NCBI GenBank assembly: GCA_032622095.1
Contig: CP136062.1
Span: 196,923,887-196,987,886 of the forward strand
Direction: 5' to 3'
DNA length: 64,000 nucleotides
From: Siphonodentalium dalli
Taxonomy: Eukaryota; Mollusca; Scaphopoda; Gadilida; Siphonodentaliidae
Under the pieces are notes generated by a model, which was given only the letters and a program-made list of their open reading frames with translations, was not told the origin of the DNA and did no database searches. A program made the translations under genes and the position numbers. Numbering within the stretch: the first letter of the stretch is position 1; each line of letters begins with the position of its first letter. Below, piece after piece: positions 1 through 10,327 of this stretch.

Positions 1-126
1 TAATCAGTCATTGTGATCTCAGTAGTTACAATCACATCATTTTTCAAGCCTCAGAAATTGGATGTTAGGTAAACATCCAACTTCACTCAGATAATTTTGT
101 TTGTTGACAGTTGATAATTATTAAGT

Positions 127-2724
127 ATGTCAGATAGCAATAGTAGCAATTCCTCCCATCTAATTCCTGTAACGGAGCACTTGTCTAGCCTTCGTGCCAA
201 AGTTGCACAAATGAAGGATGGAAATGATAGACAATTAGATTTGTTGAGGGAAACAATACGAAGACACAAAGAGTCATGTCTTAGTGCCAATGACAGTGAA
301 GTGGTCTTTGAACCCCGTGGATTTGAGCATCAAGCTCACCACAGAAACGACTCTCAAGTAGAGCATGTGTATGACGATATAACTCTTCCGCTAAGACCAC
401 ATTCTGTTGCTTTTGGTGATCAGTTAAAACTCAACCAACATGACATGCAACATGAAAATACAACTGTACCAATGACAAAATACTCAGAAGAGTATTATGA
501 CCCAATGAATCGTCCCCAAGAGACAAAGCCCGAACAAAGACTGAGAAAATACTCAGAAGAGTATTATGACCCGATGAATTGTCCTCAAGAGACAAAACCC
601 GAACAAATACTGAGAAAATACTCAGAAGAGTATCATGTCCCATTGCATCGAGAGACAACACCCACACAAAGTGATTGTGAGTCAAGGACTCAAACACAAA
701 GTAATTTCCCAATAAAGTCCACATTGGTGGACTTCGCAAGTCATTCCAGGCTTCATGATAAACTGGATATGTTCAATGGTTGTAGTGATGCAACCATGTC
801 TCTCAGAGAGCGTGAGCTGTCCCAACAAATTGAAAATCTTGAAAAAGAGTTAAATTCAATAAAAGCAAATTATAAGTCTAGACAGCCCAGTGATCATATA
901 CGATTCAAGGATGAGAAACCCAAGGGGCCCCCTCGATATCCACCCACCGAAGCACGACGTGCCGATTATGTGGCTAGACCACATACTGACAAATCTGATC
1001 TTTCATTCTCCCAGAAATTTCCCATAAGGTCAGAAACTCCAACTAAAAATCCTGTGTTTGGAATTAAAAGTAAGACTCCAACACCCTATCCACTGTATCC
1101 AGGTCATAGAATGGATGCACAAGGCGACTTGTTTCGGATGAATGGTCCATCCCAGGTATCTAATGTGAAAAATCCAGCCAACCAACCAATCAATCTCATT
1201 CAGAGATTTCCCACACATAATAACCAAAATGATAATTTAAATTATGAGTCAAATTTTCGCAGCAGTAATGAAAACCCACATGGTGAGAACCGACCACTAT
1301 ATAACTACCCACCGATATCACAACCCCCAATGCAATATTCAATAAGTGGGATGAATCAAACCCGCCCAACAGTCATGCCATCTACATATGATGGTACCAT
1401 CTCATGGATGGACTACAGTGCACACTTTGACGCTTGTTCAAGATTGAACAGTTGGTCCATTGAAGAAAAAGGTCTTTATCTCGCTGTCTCGCTAAGAGGC
1501 CAGGCACAAGGTGTTCTGGGAGACATGCCCATAGGTATGGAGCGAGACTTTCAAACACTTGTAAGTGCAATCGAAGACAGATTTGCAGCTACAAATCAAA
1601 CAGAACTCTTCAGAGTTCAATTACGAGAACGTCGCCAGAGAGCTGGAGACACACTCCCAGAGTTGGGACAGTCTATAAGAAGACTCGCCAACCTTGCCTA
1701 TAAGTCGGCCCCACTTGAAGTGAGGGACACCCTTGCCAAGGAGCAATTTATTGATGCCTTGTACGACTCAGAGATTCGTCTCAGAGTCAAACAAAGCAGG
1801 CCCCGATGTTTGAATGATGCCATTAGGCATGCAGTAGAACTGGAGACATTTGTCAAATCAGAAAAGAAACATCAATTTGCAAGACAAATTGACTTAGATA
1901 CAGCTGCATTATATTCAGTAACAGAGGAATCTAACACGAATGCGATCTTAGAAAAGATACAAAAATCTATAAAAGATTTACAAAGAGATGTGGATCATAA
2001 AATTGAGAAGTCTATAAAATCTATTGCTCTTCTACGAGCAGAAATAAGTGAAAGGCCACATGGGCAATCACCCAGTCAAAACCCTCAAATATATCACAGG
2101 CCTAATGACACAGCAAGGCTGTGCTACACGTGTCAGTCCCCTAACCACTTGAACAGAAATTGCCCAAACAGAAAATTTGACCCCAGGATTGATAGAAAAT
2201 TTGAACCCCAGAATAATAATGGAAAATGTGACCACCAGAATGACAAAAGGTTTGACCCACAAAATGGTAGAAAATATGACCTTCCAAATATCCATAGGGA
2301 TGTGACAGTAGTTGGTCAAAGGGAATCAGGATTATTTGTCAACTGCAAAGTCATGGGCAAGCCTGCACAATTTCTAGTGGACACTGGAGCTAGTGTTTCA
2401 CTTATATCAACTGAGCTGTACAACAGTATCAGTGATAGACCTCAGCCCGGCAAAACTCAAACCCCAGATTTGTACTCTGCCTCAGGAAATCTCATTCCAA
2501 CTCAAGGCACAGCCCTTTTCCCCATTGAGATAGGTGGAAAATTCATCCACCAAAGTATGGTAATATCAGAACTTAATGTTGCTGGTATTCTTGGAGTTGA
2601 CATGATGATCAAACATGAGTGCATAGTAGATGTACCTGGAAGAACATTTATCATGAATGGCCATGATGTTGAAATGCTCTGGAGGTCCAACAAAGGAAGC
2701 TATAGAGTAGCATTATCTCACTAA
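127..2724 (+). CDS. Retrotransposon Gag-protease polyprotein (Ty3/gypsy-like), no pol
   Basis: An 865-residue uninterrupted ORF. Seen: a coiled-coil-like N-terminus (about 11-50), three in-frame 23-residue repeats beginning KYSEEY (118-186), a second short coiled coil near 230-250, and a capsid-like region at about 417-575 (start YDGTISWMDYSAHFD). Next come a CX2CX4HX4C zinc knuckle (C666, C669, H674, C679), an Asn/Asp-rich run with RKFDPQN-type repeats, and a retropepsin-like domain with VDTGAS (D752) and a C-terminal ILGVD (821-825). Family knowledge: Gag packages element RNA and the aspartic protease matures it. The start is the first ATG after an in-frame TAA at 115-117. A TTGTTGACAG just upstream could be a splice acceptor. 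The stop at 2722-2724 is followed by no RT, RNase H or integrase reading frame. It could be a non-autonomous gag-only element, a pol-deleted copy or a domesticated gag gene. Its intactness among decayed repeats is notable. Confidence 0.93.
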   Translation: MSDSNSSNSSHLIPVTEHLSSLRAKVAQMKDGNDRQLDLLRETIRRHKESCLSANDSEVVFEPRGFEHQAHHRNDSQVEHVYDDITLPLRPHSVAFGDQLKLNQHDMQHENTTVPMTKYSEEYYDPMNRPQETKPEQRLRKYSEEYYDPMNCPQETKPEQILRKYSEEYHVPLHRETTPTQSDCESRTQTQSNFPIKSTLVDFASHSRLHDKLDMFNGCSDATMSLRERELSQQIENLEKELNSIKANYKSRQPSDHIRFKDEKPKGPPRYPPTEARRADYVARPHTDKSDLSFSQKFPIRSETPTKNPVFGIKSKTPTPYPLYPGHRMDAQGDLFRMNGPSQVSNVKNPANQPINLIQRFPTHNNQNDNLNYESNFRSSNENPHGENRPLYNYPPISQPPMQYSISGMNQTRPTVMPSTYDGTISWMDYSAHFDACSRLNSWSIEEKGLYLAVSLRGQAQGVLGDMPIGMERDFQTLVSAIEDRFAATNQTELFRVQLRERRQRAGDTLPELGQSIRRLANLAYKSAPLEVRDTLAKEQFIDALYDSEIRLRVKQSRPRCLNDAIRHAVELETFVKSEKKHQFARQIDLDTAALYSVTEESNTNAILEKIQKSIKDLQRDVDHKIEKSIKSIALLRAEISERPHGQSPSQNPQIYHRPNDTARLCYTCQSPNHLNRNCPNRKFDPRIDRKFEPQNNNGKCDHQNDKRFDPQNGRKYDLPNIHRDVTVVGQRESGLFVNCKVMGKPAQFLVDTGASVSLISTELYNSISDRPQPGKTQTPDLYSASGNLIPTQGTALFPIEIGGKFIHQSMVISELNVAGILGVDMMIKHECIVDVPGRTFIMNGHDVEMLWRSNKGSYRVALSH
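478..684 (+). repeat. In-frame 69-bp tandem repeat inside gag
   Basis: Three 69-bp units start at 478, 547 and 616. Each encodes KYSEEYYDPMN or a close variant followed by a QETKPEQ linker. The third unit is diverged (YHVPLH). The period is a multiple of three, so the frame is kept. Tyr/Glu-rich spacing suggests a flexible N-terminal Gag segment. Confidence 0.9.
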
Positions 2725-3532
2725 AGTGTAAATACTGATTAAATCTTTGTATGTATATAATTGTTGTGTTCTTTATATATATGGTGTAAAGGGAAGTGGT
2801 GACTATCTGGGGGAGCATCGAGTCCCAGATGGTCAGAGCTTAAATGCAAACACAACCCCTTGGTGCTATTTGCAGGAATAGCACCATGACTAGATGTCGA
2901 GGGATGGGCGTGCCCTCGTAAAATGGCTGTGCCGTGTTCAGGAAAGTAACCCCCTGAGCACGTTAAAAATCCACTGCAATGTTTCGTGGTAAGAGTAGGC
3001 CGGCTTGCTGGCCCGTCCAGTGATAAAAAACCTGCACAAATCTGAACCCGATCCAAATATTCTTTGGCTTACACCTAGTTGAAATCTGTTTAAAAAAACC
3101 ACGAATTGATCGAAGTTGAAGATGTTGAAATTGTTGCAACCAATCAGACTTCCTTGAATAACTTGTTTATATTTTTGCATTTATTCATCAAATTTTCTTT
3201 AAAAATAGTTAAAAGTCATTGAATCTAACACGAATGCCTTACCACCGTGGTCTATGCAAAAAGACTATCACAGTTTCATTGACTGAATCAATAAAATCAA
3301 TTTGCCAAAGTACCGGTACTGCCCAATTACTGGACTTCAACAATAGGTGCAGTCCTCACATGAACTCTCTCTAGTTTTCCCATATAAGGCATCCAGCTCA
3401 AACTTTCGCCTTGTACTATCATGCCATTCTTTTCTGTTGATGACGCCTTCATGAATAAAGTTGAAAGCGAGACTGAACGTCATCTTGATTTATCAAGTGA
3501 CAAATTATCTTTCTCAGAGCTTATCACCATGA
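2725..3532. other. Non-coding stretch after gag-pro with small hairpins
   Basis: No pol-like frame is present. Two clear inverted repeats are seen. TGACTATCTGGG at 2800-2811 pairs with CCCAGATGGTCA at 2824-2835, and GGTGCTATT at 2862-2870 pairs with AATAGCACC at 2877-2885. A purine run GGGGGAG near 2809 could be a polypurine tract, but no LTR start follows it. A 61-codon ORF at 3421-3606 runs into the tandem array and has no recognisable domain. Confidence 0.5.
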
Positions 3533-4012
3533 TCTTTTCAAATGGCATTTCTATATCATTCTCCCCGGAAGATCACTACTATTTTAAATTTGGACTTGGA
3601 CATTAAGCCGCGAGAATCCAGGCATTGTATCAGTGTCATGCGACCTTAGGCAGACCTCCTTCCAAAAGCCAGATAGTAACATTTTCCCAAGCTCTTTTCA
3701 AATGGCATTTCTATATCATTCTCCCCGGAAGATCACTACTATTTTAAATTTGGACTTGGACATTAAGCCGCGAGAATCCAGGCATTGTATCAGTGTCATG
3801 CGACCTTAGGCAGACCTCCTTCCAAAAGCCAGATAGTAACATTTTCCCAAGCTCTTTTCAAATGGCATTTCTATATCATTCTCCCAGGAAGATTACTACT
3901 ATTTTAAATTTGGACTTGGACATTAAGCCGCGAGAATCCAGGCATTGTATCAGTGTCATGCGACCTTAGGCAGACCTCCTTCCAAAAGTCAGATAGTACC
4001 ATCTGTCCAAGC
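3533..4012. repeat. 160-bp tandem repeat, three copies
   Basis: Units begin at 3533, 3693 and 3853, each starting TCTTTTCAAATGGCATTTC, with an exact 160-bp period. Copies 1 and 2 are almost identical. Copy 3 has a few substitutions and its end diverges (ACCATCTGTCC). The near-identity implies a recent duplication. No coding role is seen. Confidence 0.92.
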
Positions 4013-4875
4013 TATCTGTCAACAGATTAATATCCTCAGTTTGCAATAAATTTTTTTCCGCATGCAGGGACGCATGCATTTTCGAAGGCGTGGGTGGTGT
4101 GACGAGCACAGGATTCACATACGATCCGGCAACAAGTTGCACACAAGCTGCAAGTCCCGACTAAAAGTCACTTCCTGTTTACGTGTCAGACAAAATCATC
4201 TTGACAAGAATGTATTATGCGGAGCACAGATCCATCACACAAATATCGTTCCAATAAGCTATACATATTATATTAACCCAAATTATATTCTCCCACATTC
4301 AGATCATATCAGGGCACATATAGAAGCATTTATTTGGAAGTTTTGAGGTCGCACATTTATGTATTTAACATTGAAGCGAGTGCGTCTCCGGCAGTGTCGG
4401 AAGCTTTTTGGCCTGCGACCCCGGTTATCACAAATAGCGAATTTTCACATAAAAATGGTAACTTCCCATGACATATGGTTGTTATGCCTATAACAATCAT
4501 ATATCAATGCACCCCTCCACAATTATCCAAACCCTGGAAAAGTTCGGGAAAGTCAAATATATTCAATTATAAAACACCCCAAATTTCGACGCACATAAAA
4601 GAAATCAACCCGGTGCTTCCCGATTTCCATAAATAGTAAGAAAACAACAAAGTCCCATTTGTTGAAATTATAAGGCAATTGTCGGGTATACATCACTATA
4701 TTACCCCGAACAAATGCCAACCCAAGGAAAAGTCAAATAAGTGAGTTTTGATCCAAAAATATGACGGCATATTTTTGCATTACGAATACACGGCCGCCAT
4801 TAAAATTAGACTGCAAGCTAAAAGGGAAATCCCCTATCGCAAATATAGAAGCAGATCGGTGCTCGCCAGCTAGCC
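4013..4875. other. No recognisable gene
   Basis: An AT-rich stretch with a 94-codon ORF at 4062-4346 that shows no domain or codon pattern. Nothing else supportable is seen. It may be the upstream part of the LTR-like block that follows. Confidence 0.4.
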
Positions 4876-4879
4876 TGTG

Positions 4880-4980
4880 ATTGGCTGGGTTTCAATGATT
4901 CTGATTGGTTGCAACTTTGTGCCACCAGGTGCCCGGAGATGGGTATAAAAGGAGGTCTCAGACCTGGAGAACCTCAGTAG
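4880..4980 (+). promoter_or_regulatory. Strong TATA/CCAAT-type Pol II core promoter, probably LTR U3
   Basis: Two inverted CCAAT boxes (ATTGGCT at 4880-4886, ATTGGTT at 4904-4910) lie upstream of TATAAAAG at 4944-4951. The implied start site is about 4975, near GACCTGGAGAACCTCAG. The repeat-rich leader downstream and absence of a host ORF favour a retroelement LTR over a host promoter. Confidence 0.55.
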
Positions 4981-5190
4981 GGTGAAGGGACTTGCACACT
5001 GCAGTCCGACCACCCTACCCGGCCTTCGGCCGGAAACGACTCAACAACGGAGAACCTCAGTTGGGTCACTGCTCAATTCAATGTAAGCTAGCTCGAAGCC
5101 TAAGAGCTCGAAGCAAAAGCTCGAATCTTTAAGATCGAAGCATAAAAGCTTAATTAATTAAGGTGTTACCCTAAGTGGTAAACCTTGGAA

Positions 5191-5430
5191 GTGTATAGAG
5201 ACTAAGTGGGCAGTTTTACGAGGTTAAAACTGCCAAAGTCCTGCCACGGGCAGAACTTGAACAGACAGTTAGCTGGAAACTGTCGGTCTCTATTGTGTTT
5301 ACAGATTGGCAAGGCCAAGTCTGTGTAGTGTATAGAGACTAAGTGTGCAGTTTTACGAGGTTAAAACTGACAAAGTCCTGCCACGGGCAGAACTTAGACA
5401 GTTAGCTGGAAACTCTCAGTCTCTATTGTT
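5191..5430 (+). repeat. 137-bp direct repeat in leader-like sequence
   Basis: GTGTATAGAGACTAAGTG occurs at 5191 and again at 5328. Both copies continue through a matching block with 'CCTGCCACGGGCAGAACTT' and 'GTTAGCTGGAAACT'. Inside each unit short inverted pairs (CAGTTTTA/TAAAACTG) could fold. It lies about 220 bp downstream of the TATA box, so it would be in the transcript leader. Confidence 0.8.
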
Positions 5431-5476
5431 AGGGGTATAGTGTAGTGTTTCCCTTGAGCACTTAGAAAAATAAGGG

Positions 5477-5494
5477 TGGTGGCAGCAATTTAAG
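5477..5494 (+). other. Candidate tRNA primer-binding site
   Basis: TGGTGGCAGC at 5477-5486 starts with TGG, as expected for pairing with a tRNA 3' CCA. It follows the LTR-like promoter and leader. No LTR terminus ending in CA is clearly placed just before it, so this is weak. Confidence 0.25.
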
Positions 5495-5559
5495 TAGAAT
5501 CAACCCAGACATTAAAATCCCCTTGGGCGTCTGGGCGACCCACGAGTCGGAATCATATT

Positions 5560-5810
5560 CCTTTTTATGGCATGCAGTCGTTAGACCGCTCGGTTAGTTT
5601 ATACCCCCGGTTGCATGTTACACTTGCTGCATTTACCGGGAACTTGCTGCATATCCAGGGACTTGCTGCGTATAGTAGGTCCCACTTGTTACATGTATAT
5701 CACATATGTATCATGTGTTCCTGTTTATTTTTATCTATACATGTAGGTTGTCCTACACCAATATGGGTCTTAAAGACCATTAAAACGTATCTTATCTTAT
5801 CTTATCTTAA
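5560..5810 (+). mobile_element. Probable LINE 3' end with CTTAT tail
   Basis: The block around GGTTGTCCTACACCAATATG ends in ATTAAAACGTAT followed by four or so CTTAT units (5787-5810). A short tandem pentamer tail at the 3' end is typical of several non-LTR retrotransposon clades. No reverse transcriptase remains upstream, so this is a 5'-truncated tail at best. Confidence 0.4.
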
Positions 5811-6149
5811 AACGTGGTCGTTAACAGTATGTAATTGTCGCCGCTAACTGTGACAATACTCGGGCTACACGGAGCTCATGAAAGGAACAGTTCCGATTTG
5901 ACCCAACATCATTTTGACCCTGAAATTTGTTTGAGCGTTGTCTGCCTTATTAACAGATTAAAGACAGTATTCAGGTAAACCAGAGATAGAGATAGGCCTA
6001 TCTGACTCGAAATGACTAATAAATAAAGTAATCGAATAATAAATATTGTAGTATTAACTCGTTGAGTCAGATTGAGTCGACGCAAATAAATTTTTATCAA
6101 AATGATCGAAATTCGAACTTGGAGTTGGACAGGTCGCCAGTGACTTAGT

Positions 6150-6470
6150 GAGTGTTGCCACAGAGGCCTGTAACGCGCTCCGCTGCCCGCCACCCTTTTG
6201 CGATGCCTGACACCCTTTTGTGCTGCCCATATACGCCGCTTCTACCCCGCTGGACAAAACAAGTGTCCACTTAACCGCGGTGCGGTTTGCGTTGCCACTG
6301 CGGCCGAACTGCAACTACACCGCGGCTCCACCGGCTGACTGCAGTTCGGCCGCGGTGTACTTGCCGTTCGGCCGCAGTGTACATGTACTTGCTGTTCGGC
6401 CGCGGTGTAGTTGCCGTTAAGCCGCGGTGTACTTGCCGTTCGGCCGCGGTGTACTTGCCGTTCTTTGAAT
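6150..6470 (-). mobile_element. GC-rich repeat element F, copy 1 (inverted, empty)
   Basis: The reverse complement of 6150-6260 matches 9665-9760, and 6236-6470 matches 8815-8974 inverted. Landmarks are TGTCCAGCGGGGTA and a flanking minisatellite. This copy lacks the 700-bp insertion found in the second copy, so it shows the empty TA target near 6236. Confidence 0.75.
6344..6470 (+). repeat. 22-bp GC-rich minisatellite
   Basis: Units of GTTCGGCCGCGGTGTACTTG type start at about 6344, 6366, 6394, 6416, 6438 and 6460. One spacer carries a 6-bp insertion (ACATGT). Every unit carries CCGCGGTGTA or a one-base variant. The GC content contrasts sharply with the AT-rich surroundings. Confidence 0.85.
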
Positions 6471-6479
6471 GATGTTGAA

Positions 6480-8810
6480 AAACACAAAGAGGGCACCATA
6501 AATGAGGCTTGATTGAGGCCATTGTCTAAATACCGTCCACCAGACGATCTGTTATATGTTTGAGGGCTAATCTGTCTGGTGATAATCTTTTAAGTAGTCA
6601 ACGTCCCACCAGTAAACTGTCATAAAATCAAGGTGTCATAATCCATCCTGATTAGAAAAGGCTCCCGCTGTTAATTATTAGGCGACACGGAAGTGTGATG
6701 TTGCCGACAACAGACTCCATCTAGATTTGGCAGCACATGTATTTTTGAGAAATAAGCATTGGAATGCCGTGCACACGTGGCAGCCTCATCATTAGATAAT
6801 TGAATTACCATCCTGTCATTTAAGACTGATTATAAAATAAGGATTATGGTTTGTTGTCGCATCCTACTTTGAACTGTTTGCCCATGTTTAAATATTTGTT
6901 ATTGTGATGTTGTTTTCTCTTGTTCAAATATATTTTTTTTACATTAATTTAAACTATTATTTGGTATGAATTTATATACTGACTACATCCACCCATGTGG
7001 ACCTCCTTTTGGAATTTACTGCTGTCCATTGAATGTATAAAAATCTGTGCCAGAATTTTCTTCAGAATGAACAATAAAGAGCGTTTGTGCGTGATAAGGT
7101 ATTTTTCGCCCGCGAAGATTTTATGAACCTAAATATTCAAATCCTTCCAATACGTAGTTACTTTAAAGACAAAACCGAGCCAGCATGCCAGTTGACCTTT
7201 GATAAAACTTGAAAGGGAATATCGAGGAGAAAGTGACATGTCACAATCATGTTAACTCAAACAGTTACGATGTAGCAAACAATGTCGTCGCGCCCAATTT
7301 CTGAATAATGCTGACGTAATTGTAATTCGCGTGCACCTGGCATTTGAGATATACAGATGTGCGCAAAATTAGCGGCGATTATCAACCTCCCAATCAAGGG
7401 TTTCACTCACTTTTTTGTGGCAATATACGTCAATACATTATAATGAATATATAACAAAATAAAAAATTAATGATGCATGCATGGTTTATACATCCATTGA
7501 ATAAAAGCAAGCACGTGGTTCGTTTATGTGGATTTGCAATAGATCAGATATGGGAGATCATGGGATGATTATAGTTGTGCTAAATTAATCGGCTTTCCGA
7601 GAAACACGGCACCAGAGCGCATCACTTCAACGAAACGGAAATATCTGAGAATGTACTTCCGTTGCGAAAACAAAAGTATCGTGGTTCTCCGTTTTTTTTA
7701 TTGGCTTATACGGCGCCGCTGTGTATTCCAAATTCCAATGTTTATTTATTTATGAAACTCTATTTCTCTTCCACTCTTGAATGAAGTAATTACAGTAAGC
7801 ATGTTTGGTGAGATACTATACTTGTCAATATATGTCATAGCTGTCTGGTTTTTAAAATCCAGATTCCTACATAAATTATACCAGTAATAGATCGACGCAT
7901 GCATGCATGACGTACTGACCGCGTGGTTGTTTGTGCACATGCACGCGAGGTTTCCCCCCGAATTATCTGCATTTTCTGATCAGGGCTAGTGGTTTTCATA
8001 ACTTGTCAACATGACAATTTTTATTTGAATATGATGACTAAAATCTTATCTGTAGGAATGTTGGTAGAGAATACAATAAATGGTGTATTTTCAATAGCTT
8101 GTTAATGCATAATAAAACGGAAAAATTAAATAAATTGAAAAGCATACCGCCCGCCCCTAATGTCGGGGTGTCCGTTCGGGGAAACGTGTGCATTATTCCT
8201 TTTGACCTTATAAACGTGTCCCATCTCAATTCTAAAAATTCAACACACAATTGTTTGTGTAATCTTTATTCAGTCCATCCTCGGGTGGCAAATTCCCGTG
8301 GAATAAAAGAGCAAAGCGTAAAATGTCGCGTATTTCCAGTTTCAGTCGCAATTAACATGCACATTTGACCAAATTAAAAAAAAAAAAAATAGCAACTGTA
8401 ATAAAAACATGGGAATAATTTTATTTACTAATTCTCGGTTATGGTGTCAAAGCATACCACATTAGAGCAAAATATCGGTAAGCTCCTCCCACAGCCAACC
8501 AATTAAAGCAGAGAATAAAATCTCGTAAACTAATCCTGGATGATTGACAGGTGTGTGTCGACGTGGAAGCATGCTGGGATTGACGCATGACTTTTTTTTT
8601 ATATTTGACAACAAAGTTCCATTAAAATCTTCATTAGATCGTTGAAACGGTGGGGTTAAATATAAATGTGATTCGTCATATAATGACCTTAAAGCCGATA
8701 TTATGTACGGATTTAAATTTCCTTTAATTAAAAATACTAACCTTCGTATATTTCTACTAATAAAAAACATGTTTTAAACTCGAGAAAAAAGACGATACAA
8801 ACCGGAAATC
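6480..8810. other. 2.3 kb without recognisable gene or known repeat
   Basis: Only short ORFs with no family resemblance were found on either strand. An AATAAA occurs near 7073. The stretch 8575-8770 is AT-rich. Some parts look less degenerate than neighbouring repeats, but no exon bounded by good splice sites was found. Confidence 0.4.
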
Positions 8811-8814
8811 TAAC

Positions 8815-9760
8815 CCCGGTGTACATGCCGTTCGGCCGCGGTGTACTTGCCGTTCGGCCGCGGTGTACTTGCCGTTCGACCGCGATGCTCAACCGCGCTT
8901 ACACAAAGTGACACCGCAGCCGAACGGCAAGTACACCGCAGTGGCAGTGGACACTTGTTTTGTCCAGCGGGGTATATACGCGCCTGGTTCACGTTAATGT
9001 TAGTATAATAAGGACAAGGGGAACTAGATATTTTCCGTTTTATCATCTCTCGGGAATCGGACAAATTTAGCCCATTTATCCGAGTAATGCTATTGATATA
9101 GCCACGGGTGTGTCGGCGAGAAGGATTCCTCTTTCAATCAATACCATTAATATTAAAATGAGGAGCTGTGTGAACGGTAATAAAAAATGAAAAAAAAATA
9201 GAATTATCGACAGATTTCTCCTCTAGGCCTATAAAAATTGTTTACTGACGATGTGTTGATTTGTATGAGTAAATAAATTATTAGCCGACAAGAAATCACT
9301 GAGCGCTAGATGTTTAGTTGATCGTTTGACCGATTTTTAATTATAGTAAGTTGTATGGGGATGAATTTAGAGGAACATATCGGCCATTGTTCTCTGAGTA
9401 GGATCAATCCGAAAATTTACGCTATCCAGAGACAATATTCGGTGGTAAAAAAATTATCAAATGCTATGGATATATATGGTAACGAGGGGAGCTTGTGGTA
9501 TTGATTGAAAGAGGAATCCTTCGCCGACACACCCGTGGCTATATCAATAACATTACTCGGATAAATGGGGCTAAATTTGTCTGATTCCCGAGCGATGGTA
9601 AAACGAGAAATATCTACAGTTCCCCTTGTCCTTATTATACTACCGGTACCATTAACGTGAAGCAGGCGCATATATAGAAGCGGCGTATATGGGCAGTGCA
9701 AAAGGGGGGGTGGAGGGCAGCGGAGCGCGTTACAGGCCCCTGTGGTGTTGCCAACTGTTG
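8815..9760 (+). mobile_element. Repeat element F, copy 2 (interrupted)
   Basis: Consists of a minisatellite part (8815-8940, units like GCCGTTCGGCCGCGGTGTAC, then an inverted unit), TGTCCAGCGGGGTA, a 700-bp foldback insertion, then GAAGCGGCGTATATGGGCAG and GCGCGTTACAGG. Removing 8975-9674 restores collinearity with the inverted copy at 6150-6470. Confidence 0.75.
8975..9674. mobile_element. 700-bp foldback/MITE with about 185-bp TIRs, TA target
   Basis: The left arm (8975-9155) and right arm (9490-9674) are inverted repeats. They share CGCCTG(G/C)TTCACG, a TAAGGACAAGGGGAACT-like core and a GCCACGGGTGTGTCGGCGA block. The loop of about 335 bp has no ORF. TA at 8973-8974 and 9675-9676 flanks the element, and the same locus without it is seen (inverted) near 6236. 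TA targets fit mariner-like or related transposases, which are absent here. Confidence 0.82.
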
Positions 9761-10327
9761 GGCACACCGCACCGGCAGTGTATTAGTCGCAGTGTAAATA
9801 TAGAATTCCCATGACTTTATGTATGAGAGGTTTCGATCTCTTGCGTCTTGATCAGTCATTATACGCTTTGTGTGATCACATTTGCTGGACATAAATGATA
9901 ACGTCCCAAAATTGGCAAAAATACGGTTCTAACTTCTAATCGAATTTTAATAAAACCACTAAACACAAAACACCGGGCATATGTCACCTGTTTCCTATAA
10001 ATAACAAACTCAGCTACAACTCTGCAGCGTTACAGGCCCCTGTGGTGTTGCCAACTGTTGGGCACACCGCACCGGCAGTGTATTAGTCGCAGTGTAAATA
10101 TAGAATGCCCATGACTTTATGCACGAGAGGTTTCGATCTCTTGCGTCTTGATCAGTCATTTTACGCTTTGTGTGATCACAGTTGCTGGACATAAATGACA
10201 ACGTCCCAAAATTGGCAAAAATACGGTTCTAACTTCTAATCGAATTTTAATAAAACCACTAAACACAAAACACCGGGCATATGTCACCTGTTTCCTATAA
10301 ATAACAAACTCAGCTACAACTCTGCAG
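9728..10327. repeat. 300-bp tandem duplication
   Basis: GCGTTACAGGCCCCTGTGG recurs exactly 300 bp later (TACAGG at 9731 and 10031), and the two units run nearly identical to CTCAGCTACAACTCTGCAG. Only scattered substitutions separate them. Each unit contains a leader ('GAGAGGTTTCGATCTCTTG') related to the sequence upstream of the 5S-derived unit at 12.6 kb. Confidence 0.93.
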
